From the NCBI RefSeq assembly GCF_037023735.1, contig NZ_CP146069.1, forward strand, positions 3,451,501 through 3,515,500: DNA of 64,000 nt. The letters are read 5' to 3'. This DNA comes from Roseovarius sp. S88. Lineage in GTDB: Bacteria > Pseudomonadota > Alphaproteobacteria > Rhodobacterales > Rhodobacteraceae. Positions 1-8,553 of the stretch are shown here, piece by piece (within the stretch, counting starts at the first letter, position 1; every line of letters starts with the position of its first letter). The notes beneath the pieces are model-generated. The model did no database searches. It was not told the DNA's origin and saw only the letters and a program-made list of their open reading frames with translations. A program made the position numbers and the translations under genes.

Positions 1-852
1 CGGATTGCCGACATGACAGGACCCAGAGAGCACACACCTGTGCCGACAGATCTGTCCGAGTTTTTACGCGATCTGAGCACATTGGTCTTGTCGACCTTAC
101 CCCAGGGCGTCGAGTTTGAGACCATCAACAATACGGGACTTAGAACCTGTTCACTCGATCCCGGCATGTTGCAGGATTCACTGCTCAACCTGGCGATCAA
201 TGCGCGGGATGCATGTGGTGAGCGTGGCAAAATCACACTCCGTGTCGAAAAAGTTCAAAACACGTGGATCGATTTCGCAATGGAAGACTCAGGCCCCGGG
301 TTTTCCGAAGCCGCTATGGCACATGCCTTCGATCCCTTTTTTACAACCAAGGGGGGCGAAGGCTCGGGCCTAGGCCTGACCATGGTCTATGACATGACCA
401 AACTTGCCGGAGGTCGTGTTCTGCTGGCCAATCACGAGGCAGGTGGACGCGTGACACTGCGCCTTCCACACAGGGCAAGCGATAGGCTTGATGCGCCCGG
501 CTTGGTTCTCTTGGTCGAAGACAGTCCGGACTTGCGTGATACTATTCGGGCTATGCTGCGCGGCGCAGGGCATGCCGTTATAGAAGCATCCACCGCAGCA
601 GAGGCCCTTGCACTGACCAAAGACATGCCAGAAATCACCACGATCTTGTCTGACATCTCTCTGGAAGGAGAAGACACCGGACTGGACCTGGTACAAGCTT
701 TGTCCGGAGATCCGAGACCAATTTTTCTCATAACCTCCCTGCCACCGGATGACCCTTTGCATCGCGCGGCACGCCAAGTGGTGCCGGTGCTGCGCAAACC
801 TTTCCAGGCATCCGATTTGGAACAGCTTCTTAAAACCGGAGCCACCCCATGA
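1..852 (+). CDS. Sensor histidine kinase with C-terminal receiver domain (5'-truncated by window)
   Basis: The frame is open from base 1, so the N-terminus lies outside the window. What is visible is the end of a histidine kinase: an HATPase_c domain with an N-box (LLNLAINARDA), a G1 motif (EDSGPGF), the F-box DPFFTTK and a G2 motif (GSGLGL), followed by a receiver domain (about residues 165-275 of the visible part) with acidic residues VEDS, a phospho-acceptor Asp in ILSDIS and a conserved Lys in RKPF. The domain order is that of a hybrid kinase. Its stop overlaps the start of the next response regulator (ATGA), so the two are translationally coupled and probably form one phosphorelay. The signal is unknown because the sensor part is missing. 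Confidence 0.88.
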   Translation, partial: RIADMTGPREHTPVPTDLSEFLRDLSTLVLSTLPQGVEFETINNTGLRTCSLDPGMLQDSLLNLAINARDACGERGKITLRVEKVQNTWIDFAMEDSGPGFSEAAMAHAFDPFFTTKGGEGSGLGLTMVYDMTKLAGGRVLLANHEAGGRVTLRLPHRASDRLDAPGLVLLVEDSPDLRDTIRAMLRGAGHAVIEASTAAEALALTKDMPEITTILSDISLEGEDTGLDLVQALSGDPRPIFLITSLPPDDPLHRAARQVVPVLRKPFQASDLEQLLKTGATP

Positions 853-1556
853 CCTCCGACGCGCCTTTGGTGACAATCCTCGACGATGAACCCGCCATAC
901 GCAGCATGCTGGCACGTGCCCTTGAAGACGCAGGGTTTCGAACAATGGCCTTTGGTCGTGCTACCGAGTTTGAAGCCGCTCTCGCCAAAACGTCACCGGA
1001 TGTTTGCCTTGTTGACCTTTCACTGCCGGATAAGGACGGACTGACTGTTGTGCATCAGCTGGCGCTTGAACAAGGCGCTCGGGTGATTATCATCTCGGGC
1101 AGAGCCGAAGTTCGTGATCGCGTCACCGGGCTGGAACTCGGTGCGGATGACTACATCATCAAACCCTTTGATCCCTCCGAGGTGGTTGCTCGGATACGCG
1201 CGCATTTGCGCCGAGACTCACCGTCGAGCGCCAAAGGTGACACGGCAAGATTTAGCGGGTGGGTGGCGCATTTCGATCGCTACGTTCTTTGCGACGAGAC
1301 CAACACCGAGACGCCGTTCTCCCATGCAGAGGGAGAGGTCCTGCGCTTGTTTCTGGAACGACCCAAACGACTCATCTCTCGCCAGGCCATGCAGGAGGCG
1401 TTGGGGGGCGCTGCTGGGGAAAGCTTCGACAGGGCGATGGACGTGCGTATTTCACGCTTGCGCACAAAACTAAAGGAAGATCCAAAAAACCCAAAACTCA
1501 TAAAGACGATTTACGGTGCAGGATATATTTTTCTCGGAGATGTGCAGTGGAGTTGA
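849..1556 (+). CDS. OmpR/PhoB-family response regulator
   Basis: The 235-residue protein has an N-terminal receiver domain (acidic DDE near residue 12, phospho-Asp in CLVDLSLPDKDG, Lys in IIKPFDP) and a C-terminal winged-helix DNA-binding domain ending in the family's typical LIKTIYGAGYIF. It should be a phosphorylation-controlled transcription factor. It overlaps the upstream kinase gene by four bases, so that kinase is the likely partner. Its targets are not evident from the sequence. Confidence 0.92.
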   Translation: MTSDAPLVTILDDEPAIRSMLARALEDAGFRTMAFGRATEFEAALAKTSPDVCLVDLSLPDKDGLTVVHQLALEQGARVIIISGRAEVRDRVTGLELGADDYIIKPFDPSEVVARIRAHLRRDSPSSAKGDTARFSGWVAHFDRYVLCDETNTETPFSHAEGEVLRLFLERPKRLISRQAMQEALGGAAGESFDRAMDVRISRLRTKLKEDPKNPKLIKTIYGAGYIFLGDVQWS

Positions 1557-1633
1557 CTTGCACCTGAACACGTCTTCACCCGCGCGTTCACAACGTCTAC
1601 TGTGCCGCCAAGACAGACCAGAAGGCAGGTAAG

Positions 1634-2284
1634 GTGGCAGAAATTATTCTCGTGCGGCACGGTCAAGCCAACAGCTCCGCGACAGACGAAGAAAGCTATG
1701 ATCGCCTATCTGAGCTGGGACGCGTACAGGCGGCATGGCTGGGCCAGCACATGCGTGACACGAACCCGCGTTTTGACCGTGTTTTGACAGGCACGCTTAG
1801 TCGGCAAATCGAAACGGCACGCGCGATGGGCTACAACTCGGCGACACAAGATACCAGGTTAAACGAGTTGAGTTATTTTGCTCTGGCCGACGCGGCCCAG
1901 GTCGAACATGGGTTGCCAACCCCGCAAACGACAGCGGACTTTGCCACTCATCTGCCATTTCTGATGGAACTCTGGACAAGCAACAGATTGGAAAACGTTC
2001 CCGAATCTTTCGACGCCTTCTCTGCGCGCATCACGGCGCTTATTGACGAGATGTGCACTGCGGCGGGGCGCACCTTATTGGTCACTTCGGGAGGCGTGAT
2101 CGGCATGGCCATGCGACATGCACTCCATCTGGACGAAAAGGGCATGTCCAAAATCATGTTACAGATTACCAACGCGTCACTTCATCGCTTGCATTTCGTG
2201 CATGAGACTTTGATGGTCGGCGGATTTAATGCGACGCCTCATCTGGATTCACCCGACCGCGCACATGCTCGGACCTATGTCTGA
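1634..2284 (+). CDS. Histidine phosphatase family protein
   Basis: Starts at GTG and gives 216 residues. The RHG motif at residues 8-10 (ILVRHGQ) marks the phosphoglycerate-mutase-like histidine phosphatase superfamily, with the His as phospho-acceptor. A later SGGVIGM segment resembles the region holding the second catalytic His, although here it reads TSGG rather than the more usual SHGG. The substrate is not predictable. It lies 33 bp upstream of the saccharopine-dehydrogenase pair on the same strand and may be co-transcribed with it. A purine-rich stretch (gaaggcagg) precedes the GTG. Confidence 0.82.
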   Translation: MAEIILVRHGQANSSATDEESYDRLSELGRVQAAWLGQHMRDTNPRFDRVLTGTLSRQIETARAMGYNSATQDTRLNELSYFALADAAQVEHGLPTPQTTADFATHLPFLMELWTSNRLENVPESFDAFSARITALIDEMCTAAGRTLLVTSGGVIGMAMRHALHLDEKGMSKIMLQITNASLHRLHFVHETLMVGGFNATPHLDSPDRAHARTYV

Positions 2285-2317
2285 GGACGCCGCACGCTTG
2301 CTAGAACAGGAGAAAAC

Positions 2318-3372
2318 ATGACGCATCTCTGGGTCAGAGCGGAAAGCCGCGAAAATGAGGACCGTGTCGGGTTGACCCCGGAGGGTGCGGCTGCACTCTT
2401 GGCGCAAGGCATGCATGTGAGTGTCGAAGAGAGCGAAAGCCGTGTCATCCCGATCGAAGACTATCGCGAACAAGGATGCGCCATCGTTCCCCAGTACAGC
2501 TGGCCCGAGGCCCCATCAGACGCGATCATCTTTGGGCTAAAGGAACTTCCAAGTGATGATACACCTCTGCGTCACAGACACATCATGTTCGGTCATGCCT
2601 TCAAGGGACAATTCTCTGGTCAACGCTTGCTGAAACGCTTTAGGTCAGGCAACGGCACGTTATACGATCTGGAGTATCTGGTTGACGAGAGCGGTAGGCG
2701 CGTGGCTGCGTTTGGCTATTGGGCCGGGTACGCTGGCGCGGCCGTCAGCCTGATGGCTTGGGCGGCTCAGCAACGTGGCCAGACATGCCCGCCAGTGGCG
2801 GCGTATCCGAATAAAACAGCCTTGCTTGAGGATCTCACAGCGCGCCTCGATGCCACGGGTTCGCCGCGCCCTACGGCGATTGTCATCGGTGCATTGGGGC
2901 GCGTTGGCACCGGGGCGGCAGATCTTTGCGATGCGATGAATGTTCCCGCGACCCGGTGGGATATGGCGGAGACAAATCATGGAGGGGCCTTCCCGCAAAT
3001 CCTGGAACATGATCTGTTTCTTAATTGTATTTTTGCGCGTCCTGGCACACCGGTTTTCGTACCCAAAGATGCTTTGACAGCTGAGCGAAAGCTTTCTGTC
3101 ATCGGCGATGTGGCCTGTGATCCTGACAGCGACTACAACCCAGTACCGATCTATGACGCCGCCACAAGCTGGACAGAACCGGTGATCCGTGTGAACGAAG
3201 CCCCCCTCTGGATGTCATGGCGATCGACAATCTGCCGTCACTTTTGCCACTGGAATCATCCATTGATTACGCAGCCCAGTTATTGCCAACGCTGCAAAGC
3301 CTCGACAATCTGGACCAAGGTGTCTGGGCGCGGGCAGAAGCAGAGTTCAAAACGCATGTGAAAGGGATCTGA
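2318..3372 (+). pseudogene. Saccharopine dehydrogenase (NAD+, L-lysine-forming type), frameshifted near the C-terminus
   Basis: The first ~294 codons read as a lysine-forming saccharopine dehydrogenase (Lys1-like): the N-terminal alanine-dehydrogenase-like domain with KELP and HIMFGHAFKGQ (the catalytic Lys and His region), then a Rossmann region (IGALGRVGTGAADL). At a six-C run (3201-3206) the frame is lost: the uninterrupted frame gives an unrelated tail to 3361, whereas adding one C restores PPLDVMAIDNLPSLLP and a family-like C-terminus ending in a TGA at 3370-3372, four bases before the next gene. It is therefore a one-base deletion in a homopolymer: a sequencing error, a slippage site or a recent mutation. 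Role by homology: interconversion of lysine plus 2-oxoglutarate with saccharopine. Confidence 0.85.
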
Positions 3373-3375
3373 CGC

Positions 3376-4518
3376 ATGACAATTCATTGGTGTGGAACGG
3401 GTCTTTCGGCCATTCCCGGTCTAAGACGTTTGATCGAAGCCGGACATGAAGTTGTCGTCTGGAACAGAACGATAGACAAAGCACAGGATGCGGTGGGTGA
3501 CCTGACAGATCGTATCCATGCCTTCAACTTTGACACATTGTCCGGCGATGTCGCGGAAGATGATACCGTTGTGTCCATGCTCCCCGGCGATTGGCACGTG
3601 CCGTTGGCTGAAATGTGCATCAACAAAGGCGCAAATTTCGTGTCTTCGTCATATATCGCACCGGAGATGCGCGAGTTGCACGCCAAGGCGGTCGTACGAG
3701 GCGTGGCCGTGGTCAACGAAATTGGGCTTGACCCAGGCATCGATCACCTGATGGCGCATCATTTGATCGCTGACTACATGGCGTCGCCCGCCTTTAGTGC
3801 AAACAACGACTTATCCTTTCTGTCCTATTGCGGCGGCATTCCCAAGATCACCAACGCTTTTCGATACAAGTTCAGCTGGTCGCCACTGGGTGTGCTCAAG
3901 GCCCTTCGATCCCCTTCGAAATCTATTCGCAACTACACCGAACTGAATGTCGCCAGACCTTGGGATGCCATCACGTCATATGAAGCGCCATTGCCAACGC
4001 CTGAGACGTTCGAGGTTTACCCCAACCGCGATTCCCTTCCCTTCATGGAAGACTATCGATTTGAGCCGACTTGGCGTGTCAAAGAGTTCGTGCGAGGCAC
4101 ATTGCGGTTGAATGGTTGGGCCGATGCCTGGTCCGGAGTGTTTGAAGAAATTGAGACGCTCCAAGGCGACGAAGGTGAAGCGCGTCTCATAGAAATGTCA
4201 GACCAGTTCTGGCGCGAGAACGCCTATGCCGAAGGTGAACCGGATCGTGTGGTGCTTTGCGTGGAATTCAAGGCAGAACGCCAAGGTATCCCCGTTTGGC
4301 ATAAGACTTTTGTGATGGACGCATGGGGCGATGAGCGCGGCACAGCCATGGCGAGATTGGTTTCAATACCGGTTTCAATGGCTGTAGAGGCTGTACTCAA
4401 CCGCGAAATCCCTGCCGGTGTAAGCCCCGCGCCACATGATCCGAAGCTGGTGACACGGTTCCTGACCGAGGTCGACAGGCTGGCCCAGCATTTACAGGTG
4501 GTTGATCACTTGGCTTAA
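3376..4518 (+). CDS. Saccharopine dehydrogenase family protein (L-glutamate-forming / saccharopine reductase type)
   Basis: The 380-residue protein has an N-terminal Rossmann domain (WCGTGLSAIPGLRRL) and the motif NEIGLDPGIDHLMA, which is characteristic of the Lys9-type saccharopine dehydrogenase that releases glutamate and 2-aminoadipate semialdehyde. It begins three bases after the restored stop of the lysine-forming partner, so the two genes look like one saccharopine-pathway operon. In bacteria such pairs usually serve lysine breakdown. No aminoadipate-semialdehyde dehydrogenase is seen in the window. The 3' end meets the convergent dehydrogenase gene with one base between them. Confidence 0.88.
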   Translation: MTIHWCGTGLSAIPGLRRLIEAGHEVVVWNRTIDKAQDAVGDLTDRIHAFNFDTLSGDVAEDDTVVSMLPGDWHVPLAEMCINKGANFVSSSYIAPEMRELHAKAVVRGVAVVNEIGLDPGIDHLMAHHLIADYMASPAFSANNDLSFLSYCGGIPKITNAFRYKFSWSPLGVLKALRSPSKSIRNYTELNVARPWDAITSYEAPLPTPETFEVYPNRDSLPFMEDYRFEPTWRVKEFVRGTLRLNGWADAWSGVFEEIETLQGDEGEARLIEMSDQFWRENAYAEGEPDRVVLCVEFKAERQGIPVWHKTFVMDAWGDERGTAMARLVSIPVSMAVEAVLNREIPAGVSPAPHDPKLVTRFLTEVDRLAQHLQVVDHLA

Positions 4519-4519
4519 C

Positions 4520-5449
4520 TCAGCCTTTGGCACGCAGGGCTTGTTGCATGGCCAGGATCATACGGTCACGATCTGTTGACAGGTCTTCAACTGAGCGCCC
4601 TTTTGTGGCTTCTTTGATGCCTTCGACCAACATATCAGCCGTTCCATCGTCAAGCACCGGTGCGCCTAGATCATCCCACCAGCCATTAAACGTATCACTG
4701 AAGTGATCGCAAAAAGCAGCGAGTCCGCCCGGCCCAGCGCCAAGGTTGAAAAGCATCGTTGGCCCCATCACCGCCCAGCGCAGTCCTGGCCCCGCGCTCA
4801 TCGCCTTATCCACGTCGGCAACACTGGCCACACCGGATTGCACCAGATGGATCGCCTCTCGCCAGACGGCCGCCTGAAGACGATTGGCGACATGGCCCGG
4901 CACTTCTTTTTGCACGCGGATCGTCGTTTTTCCCACATCCGCATAGAATGCTTCCGCCGCCTCTACCACGCCTTCCGCGGTGTGTTCATTTCCCATGGTT
5001 TCCACCAATGGAATCAAGTGCGGCGGATTGAACGGATGTCCCAAAATCATACGCGACGGGTTCTTCCAACCAGCCTGCATCTGTCCGAGCGTCAAGCCAG
5101 AAGCCGAGCTGGCAAGCACGGCGCCCGCCTTCAGATGTGGTTCGATCTGGGCAAAGACCGCATGCTTGATTGCTATGCGTTCAGGTACACTTTCCTGAAT
5201 GAAATCGGCATTCCTAACAGCTTCGCTCGCATCCAAATGAAACGTGACAGCCTCAGGATCCCCCCGTACAGTCAACCCAAGCGCCTCCATGACAGGCCAG
5301 GCGCGTGTGATGTAGTCCCGCACCAGTTTTTCAGCTTCCGGTGCCGGATCGTAAACCGCTACGGACCGCCCGGACGCCAAAAAGAGCGCAGTCCAGCTTG
5401 CACCTATGACACCGGCTCCAAGGCACGCGGCTTTCTCAAAATTGGCCAT
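4520..5449 (-). CDS. 3-hydroxyacyl-CoA dehydrogenase family protein, L-carnitine-dehydrogenase-like
   Basis: The 309-residue protein has an N-terminal GAGVIG nucleotide loop (residues 11-16), a catalytic segment LGHPFNPPHLIPLVE (His138, Glu150 as the expected dyad) and the C-terminal all-helical domain. Its length and the 'HPFNPPHLIPLVE' form fit the single-domain members that oxidise 3-hydroxy acids such as L-carnitine or L-gulonate, rather than fatty-acid-oxidation multienzymes. It is last in a minus-strand run of four catabolic enzymes, overlapping the upstream SDR by one base. With a CntA-like oxygenase and a GbdR-like regulator nearby, a quaternary-amine hydroxy acid is a reasonable substrate guess. 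L-gulonate 3-dehydrogenase is the main alternative. Confidence 0.83.
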   Translation of the reverse strand: MANFEKAACLGAGVIGASWTALFLASGRSVAVYDPAPEAEKLVRDYITRAWPVMEALGLTVRGDPEAVTFHLDASEAVRNADFIQESVPERIAIKHAVFAQIEPHLKAGAVLASSASGLTLGQMQAGWKNPSRMILGHPFNPPHLIPLVETMGNEHTAEGVVEAAEAFYADVGKTTIRVQKEVPGHVANRLQAAVWREAIHLVQSGVASVADVDKAMSAGPGLRWAVMGPTMLFNLGAGPGGLAAFCDHFSDTFNGWWDDLGAPVLDDGTADMLVEGIKEATKGRSVEDLSTDRDRMILAMQQALRAKG

Positions 5450-6189
5450 TAAAACATTCCCGGATTGAGAGGCGAGGCTGCTGTCATGCCGCCATCCACG
5501 GTGAACATCTGACCTGTAGCAAAAGAGGCATCATCAGATGCAAGCCAAACCGCCATGGCCGCGATGTCCTCTGGTTGCCCAAAACGTCCGACAGGATGGC
5601 GCAACAGAGCATCTTTACGCGCAGCGGCAGGATCACGCGCCAGATCAAACCCCGCCTCCAGCATGCCGGTGTTGATCCATCCGGGGCAAATTGCGTTGCA
5701 CCGAATTCGTGGTCCGTGATCCACCGCAATGGACCGCGTCAAACCATGTACGAAAGCCTTGGACGCATTGTAGAGCGCCATGCGGGGATCGGCAACGTGG
5801 CCCGAAATGGATCCGATGTTTATGATGGCGCCGCCTGTGTTCATCTTGGGGATCAGCGCACGACACATGTTGAACACACCGCGACAATTCGCGCCTGTAA
5901 CCGCGTCCCAATCCTTGTCTGTGCTTTCGACAACTGTTTTTTCAACTTGAACACCTGCATTGTTCACCAGCACATCAAGTGTGTCTATGCCTTGGGCCAA
6001 GGTTTCAACAGTCTCAACCTGGGCCACGTCTGCCTGCATCCAACCCACCACGTCTGGCAAGTCTTCTGGCCGTGCGCTGCGACCGCAGGCCCAAACCTGC
6101 GCCCCTTCCGCCAAAAAAGCATGAACGATGCCACGGCCAATCCCTTGCCGTCCACCAGTGATAAGTGCCTTCTTCCCTGCGAGCCGCAT
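5449..6189 (-). CDS. SDR family NAD(P)-dependent oxidoreductase
   Basis: A classical short-chain dehydrogenase of 246 residues: TGGRQGIG cofactor loop (residues 11-18), NNAG, catalytic Ser127, Tyr140 and Lys144 (YNASK), and a C-terminal VDGGMTA. The start at 6189 is chosen over a longer in-frame ATG at 6291 because the SDR fold begins at MRLAGKK and AGGTGA lies 6-7 nt upstream; the longer form would also run into the previous gene. An Arg (CGRS) after beta-2 hints at NADP preference. It is translationally linked to the carnitine-dehydrogenase-like gene and follows another SDR by 34 bp. Confidence 0.88.
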   Translation of the reverse strand: MRLAGKKALITGGRQGIGRGIVHAFLAEGAQVWACGRSARPEDLPDVVGWMQADVAQVETVETLAQGIDTLDVLVNNAGVQVEKTVVESTDKDWDAVTGANCRGVFNMCRALIPKMNTGGAIINIGSISGHVADPRMALYNASKAFVHGLTRSIAVDHGPRIRCNAICPGWINTGMLEAGFDLARDPAAARKDALLRHPVGRFGQPEDIAAMAVWLASDDASFATGQMFTVDGGMTAASPLNPGMF

Positions 6190-6223
6190 CACGTTCACCT
6201 GTGTTTCTCTGTTCGCAAGATAC

Positions 6224-7015
6224 TCACAACCGCATCTGCTGCACTTGGGCCGACAACCCGCCATCCAGCACCCAAAGCTGACCCGAGGCATAACGCGCTT
6301 CGTCGCTGGCCAACCAGTTTACCAGATTGGCGATGTCCTCGGGCGTGCCATAAGTGCGCATGGGATGCACATCGCGCACAGCCTTTTGCAGTTGGTCAAT
6401 GCTCTGGCCGCCACCGCCTGACCCGTCACCGGTGAAAAAGCTCTGCAACATCGGCGTATCGACATAGCCGGGGCAGATGGCATTTACTCGGATACCTTCC
6501 GGGCCATGGTCACAGGCCATGGCCCTGGTGAGTGCGTGAACGGCTCCTTTCGTGGCGCAATAAGCCGCCAGACCAGGGTCGGCGATAAGTCCGTCATAAG
6601 AACCAAAGTTGATAATGCTGGCGCTTGTCGCCCCTTGCGCTGCCTTTCGCATAAGAGGCAACGCATATTTCGAGGTCAGAAATGTACCCGTGACGTTCAC
6701 AGCAAAAGACTGGTTCCACTCCTCAAGGCTGGTGTCTTCGATCGTTTTTTCGATCTCGATCCCGGCGGCATTGACCAGAATATCCAGACGCTCTTGTTCT
6801 GAATCAACTTGATCCATGACTGCGCGAACATTGTCCTCGCTGGTAACGTCCAGCTTAAGAAAACGAGCGCTGCCCTCGGGCAGACCAAGCGAGCCGGACA
6901 CATCCAGATCTGCGGCATAGACAGTGGCACCTTCGCGCTCAAACCGATCACAGATCGCGCGGCCTATGCCACCACGACCACCCGTGACCACGGCCACTTT
7001 ACCCTTCAAGATCAT
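6224..7015 (-). CDS. SDR family oxidoreductase
   Basis: The 263-residue short-chain dehydrogenase has TGGRGGIG (11-18), NAAG, Ser139, Tyr152 and Lys156 (YCATK). An Asp at the end of beta-2 (AADLD) suggests NAD rather than NADP. Its start overlaps the stop of the sulfatase gene by four bases, so it belongs to the same transcript. A glycine-rich insertion (GDGSGGGGQ) sits in the substrate-lid region near residue 200. It probably oxidises an alcohol released by the upstream enzymes; the substrate is unknown. Confidence 0.9.
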   Translation of the reverse strand: MILKGKVAVVTGGRGGIGRAICDRFEREGATVYAADLDVSGSLGLPEGSARFLKLDVTSEDNVRAVMDQVDSEQERLDILVNAAGIEIEKTIEDTSLEEWNQSFAVNVTGTFLTSKYALPLMRKAAQGATSASIINFGSYDGLIADPGLAAYCATKGAVHALTRAMACDHGPEGIRVNAICPGYVDTPMLQSFFTGDGSGGGGQSIDQLQKAVRDVHPMRTYGTPEDIANLVNWLASDEARYASGQLWVLDGGLSAQVQQMRL

Positions 7016-8553
7016 CCTTCTTCCTTTTCAAGTGGCGGGAACCTGTAGCGGGACGCCGCGACCGTCCAGTCCAAGTGGTTACGCACATATTCCTGGCTTG
7101 CATCACGTGGCGGGTTGTAGTCCCAGGTTTCCGATGCACCAGCCTCCATCGCTGCATGCAACGCACGTCGTGTGCGTTGCGTGGCGACAATGTCGGTTTT
7201 TAGCTTCTCGCTGTCCCAACGCGCGGCGACTTCTGAAGCAAATGCTGCTGCCTGTTCGGTATAGGCAGCGTCATTGGCCAGATTGACCAACTCCGAGGGG
7301 TCATTTTCCAGATCATAAAGCTGCGGCGGATCAACATCACAATGTATGTATTTGAATCGACCTCGGCGGATCATGAACACCGGCGCAGACGTCATTTCCG
7401 CACAATACTCGCCGATGGCTTCATCTGCGGTATCCGTTTCGCCGTGCATAAGCGGAACCAGGCTGCGGCCATCAACCGGTTCCCCAAAGATACAGGCATC
7501 GCCACCGCCCAAGTCTACGAATGTCGGCAGCATATCAACCAATGAACAGGCGTTTGACACAACGTCCTGCGCGACGCCCGGTCCAGCCACGACAAGCGGG
7601 ACGCGCGCGGAATGTTCAAAGAAATTCATCTTGTACCACAACCCACGCTCGCCCAGCATGTCACCGTGATCCGCCGTGACAATGACTATGGTGTTCTCGG
7701 TTTCGCCCATCTCGTCGAGCGTTCTGACGATCTCACCAATTTTGCTGTCGAAGTAGCTGACATTGGCAAGATAGGCACGGCGCGCATGGCGCACTTCTTC
7801 CTCGGTCAGAGGCACGTAACTGGCTTCGATGCCGTCCATGATCCGTTTGGAGAAGGGATCTTGCGCCTCTGGCGGCAAGTTCACCTTGGGCATGTCAATG
7901 TCTTCATCCGAATAGAGGTTCCACCATTCCGGTTTCGCCACATATGGGTCATGTGGGTGAATGAAACTCGCCACCAGTAGAAATGGCGCTGCATCCCCTG
8001 CCGCGCGATCCCGTCCTCGGTCAATCAACCAACGCCGCGCGGCAAACCCGACCTCATCGTCATAGTCCGTCTGGAACGTGGCCACCGCCGGTCCGCTTTC
8101 CTTGACCGTCTGCATATTGTGATACCACTTGTCGATCCGCTCATCGGCAGCTTCCCAATCCGGCGTCCAGGCAAAATCAGCGGGATATATGTCGGTCGTC
8201 ACCCGGTCCTGAAAACCATGCATCTGATCCGGGCCAACAAAGTGCATCTTGCCACTCAGGCAGGTGCGATAGCCCAGCATCCGCATGTAATGTGCAAAAG
8301 TCGGAACAGAGGCACGAAACTCGGACGCGTTGTCATAGGCGGCAATCCGGCTGATAAGTTGGCCAGACATGAAAGCAAAGCGCGAGGGTGCGCAGAGCGG
8401 TGAGTTGCAATAGGCCGCATCAAACCGGGCCCCGCGCGCGGCTAAAGCATCTAGATGCGGTGTCTTGGCAACGGAATGTCCGTAAGCCCCGGTAAAGTGC
8501 GGGGCCAGTTGATCGGCCATAACGACAACGATGTTTGGCACATCGGCGCTCAT
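7012..8553 (-). CDS. Sulfatase, choline-sulfatase-like
   Basis: A 513-residue type I sulfatase. The maturation motif C-A-P-S-R (Cys54-Arg58) marks the cysteine that becomes formylglycine; MADQ near residue 14 and TADHGDMLGERG supply the metal ligands. The overall length and the C-terminal segment (WDYNPPRDASQEYVRNHLDW) resemble BetC choline-sulfatases, which hydrolyse choline-O-sulfate to choline and sulfate. No signal peptide is visible, consistent with a cytoplasmic enzyme acting on an imported sulfate ester. It overlaps both its neighbours (Rieske oxygenase and SDR) by four bases. The betC symbol is withheld because the pathway context differs from betABC. Confidence 0.87.
   Translation of the reverse strand: MSADVPNIVVVMADQLAPHFTGAYGHSVAKTPHLDALAARGARFDAAYCNSPLCAPSRFAFMSGQLISRIAAYDNASEFRASVPTFAHYMRMLGYRTCLSGKMHFVGPDQMHGFQDRVTTDIYPADFAWTPDWEAADERIDKWYHNMQTVKESGPAVATFQTDYDDEVGFAARRWLIDRGRDRAAGDAAPFLLVASFIHPHDPYVAKPEWWNLYSDEDIDMPKVNLPPEAQDPFSKRIMDGIEASYVPLTEEEVRHARRAYLANVSYFDSKIGEIVRTLDEMGETENTIVIVTADHGDMLGERGLWYKMNFFEHSARVPLVVAGPGVAQDVVSNACSLVDMLPTFVDLGGGDACIFGEPVDGRSLVPLMHGETDTADEAIGEYCAEMTSAPVFMIRRGRFKYIHCDVDPPQLYDLENDPSELVNLANDAAYTEQAAAFASEVAARWDSEKLKTDIVATQRTRRALHAAMEAGASETWDYNPPRDASQEYVRNHLDWTVAASRYRFPPLEKEEG

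Noticed and set aside
370..945. Minus-strand ORF opposite the kinase/receiver gene
   Set aside because: The plus strand has an intact HATPase and receiver domain in the same place.
5575..6435. Plus-strand ORF (286 codons) spanning two SDR genes
   Set aside because: Antisense to two clear dehydrogenases and crosses their intergenic gap.
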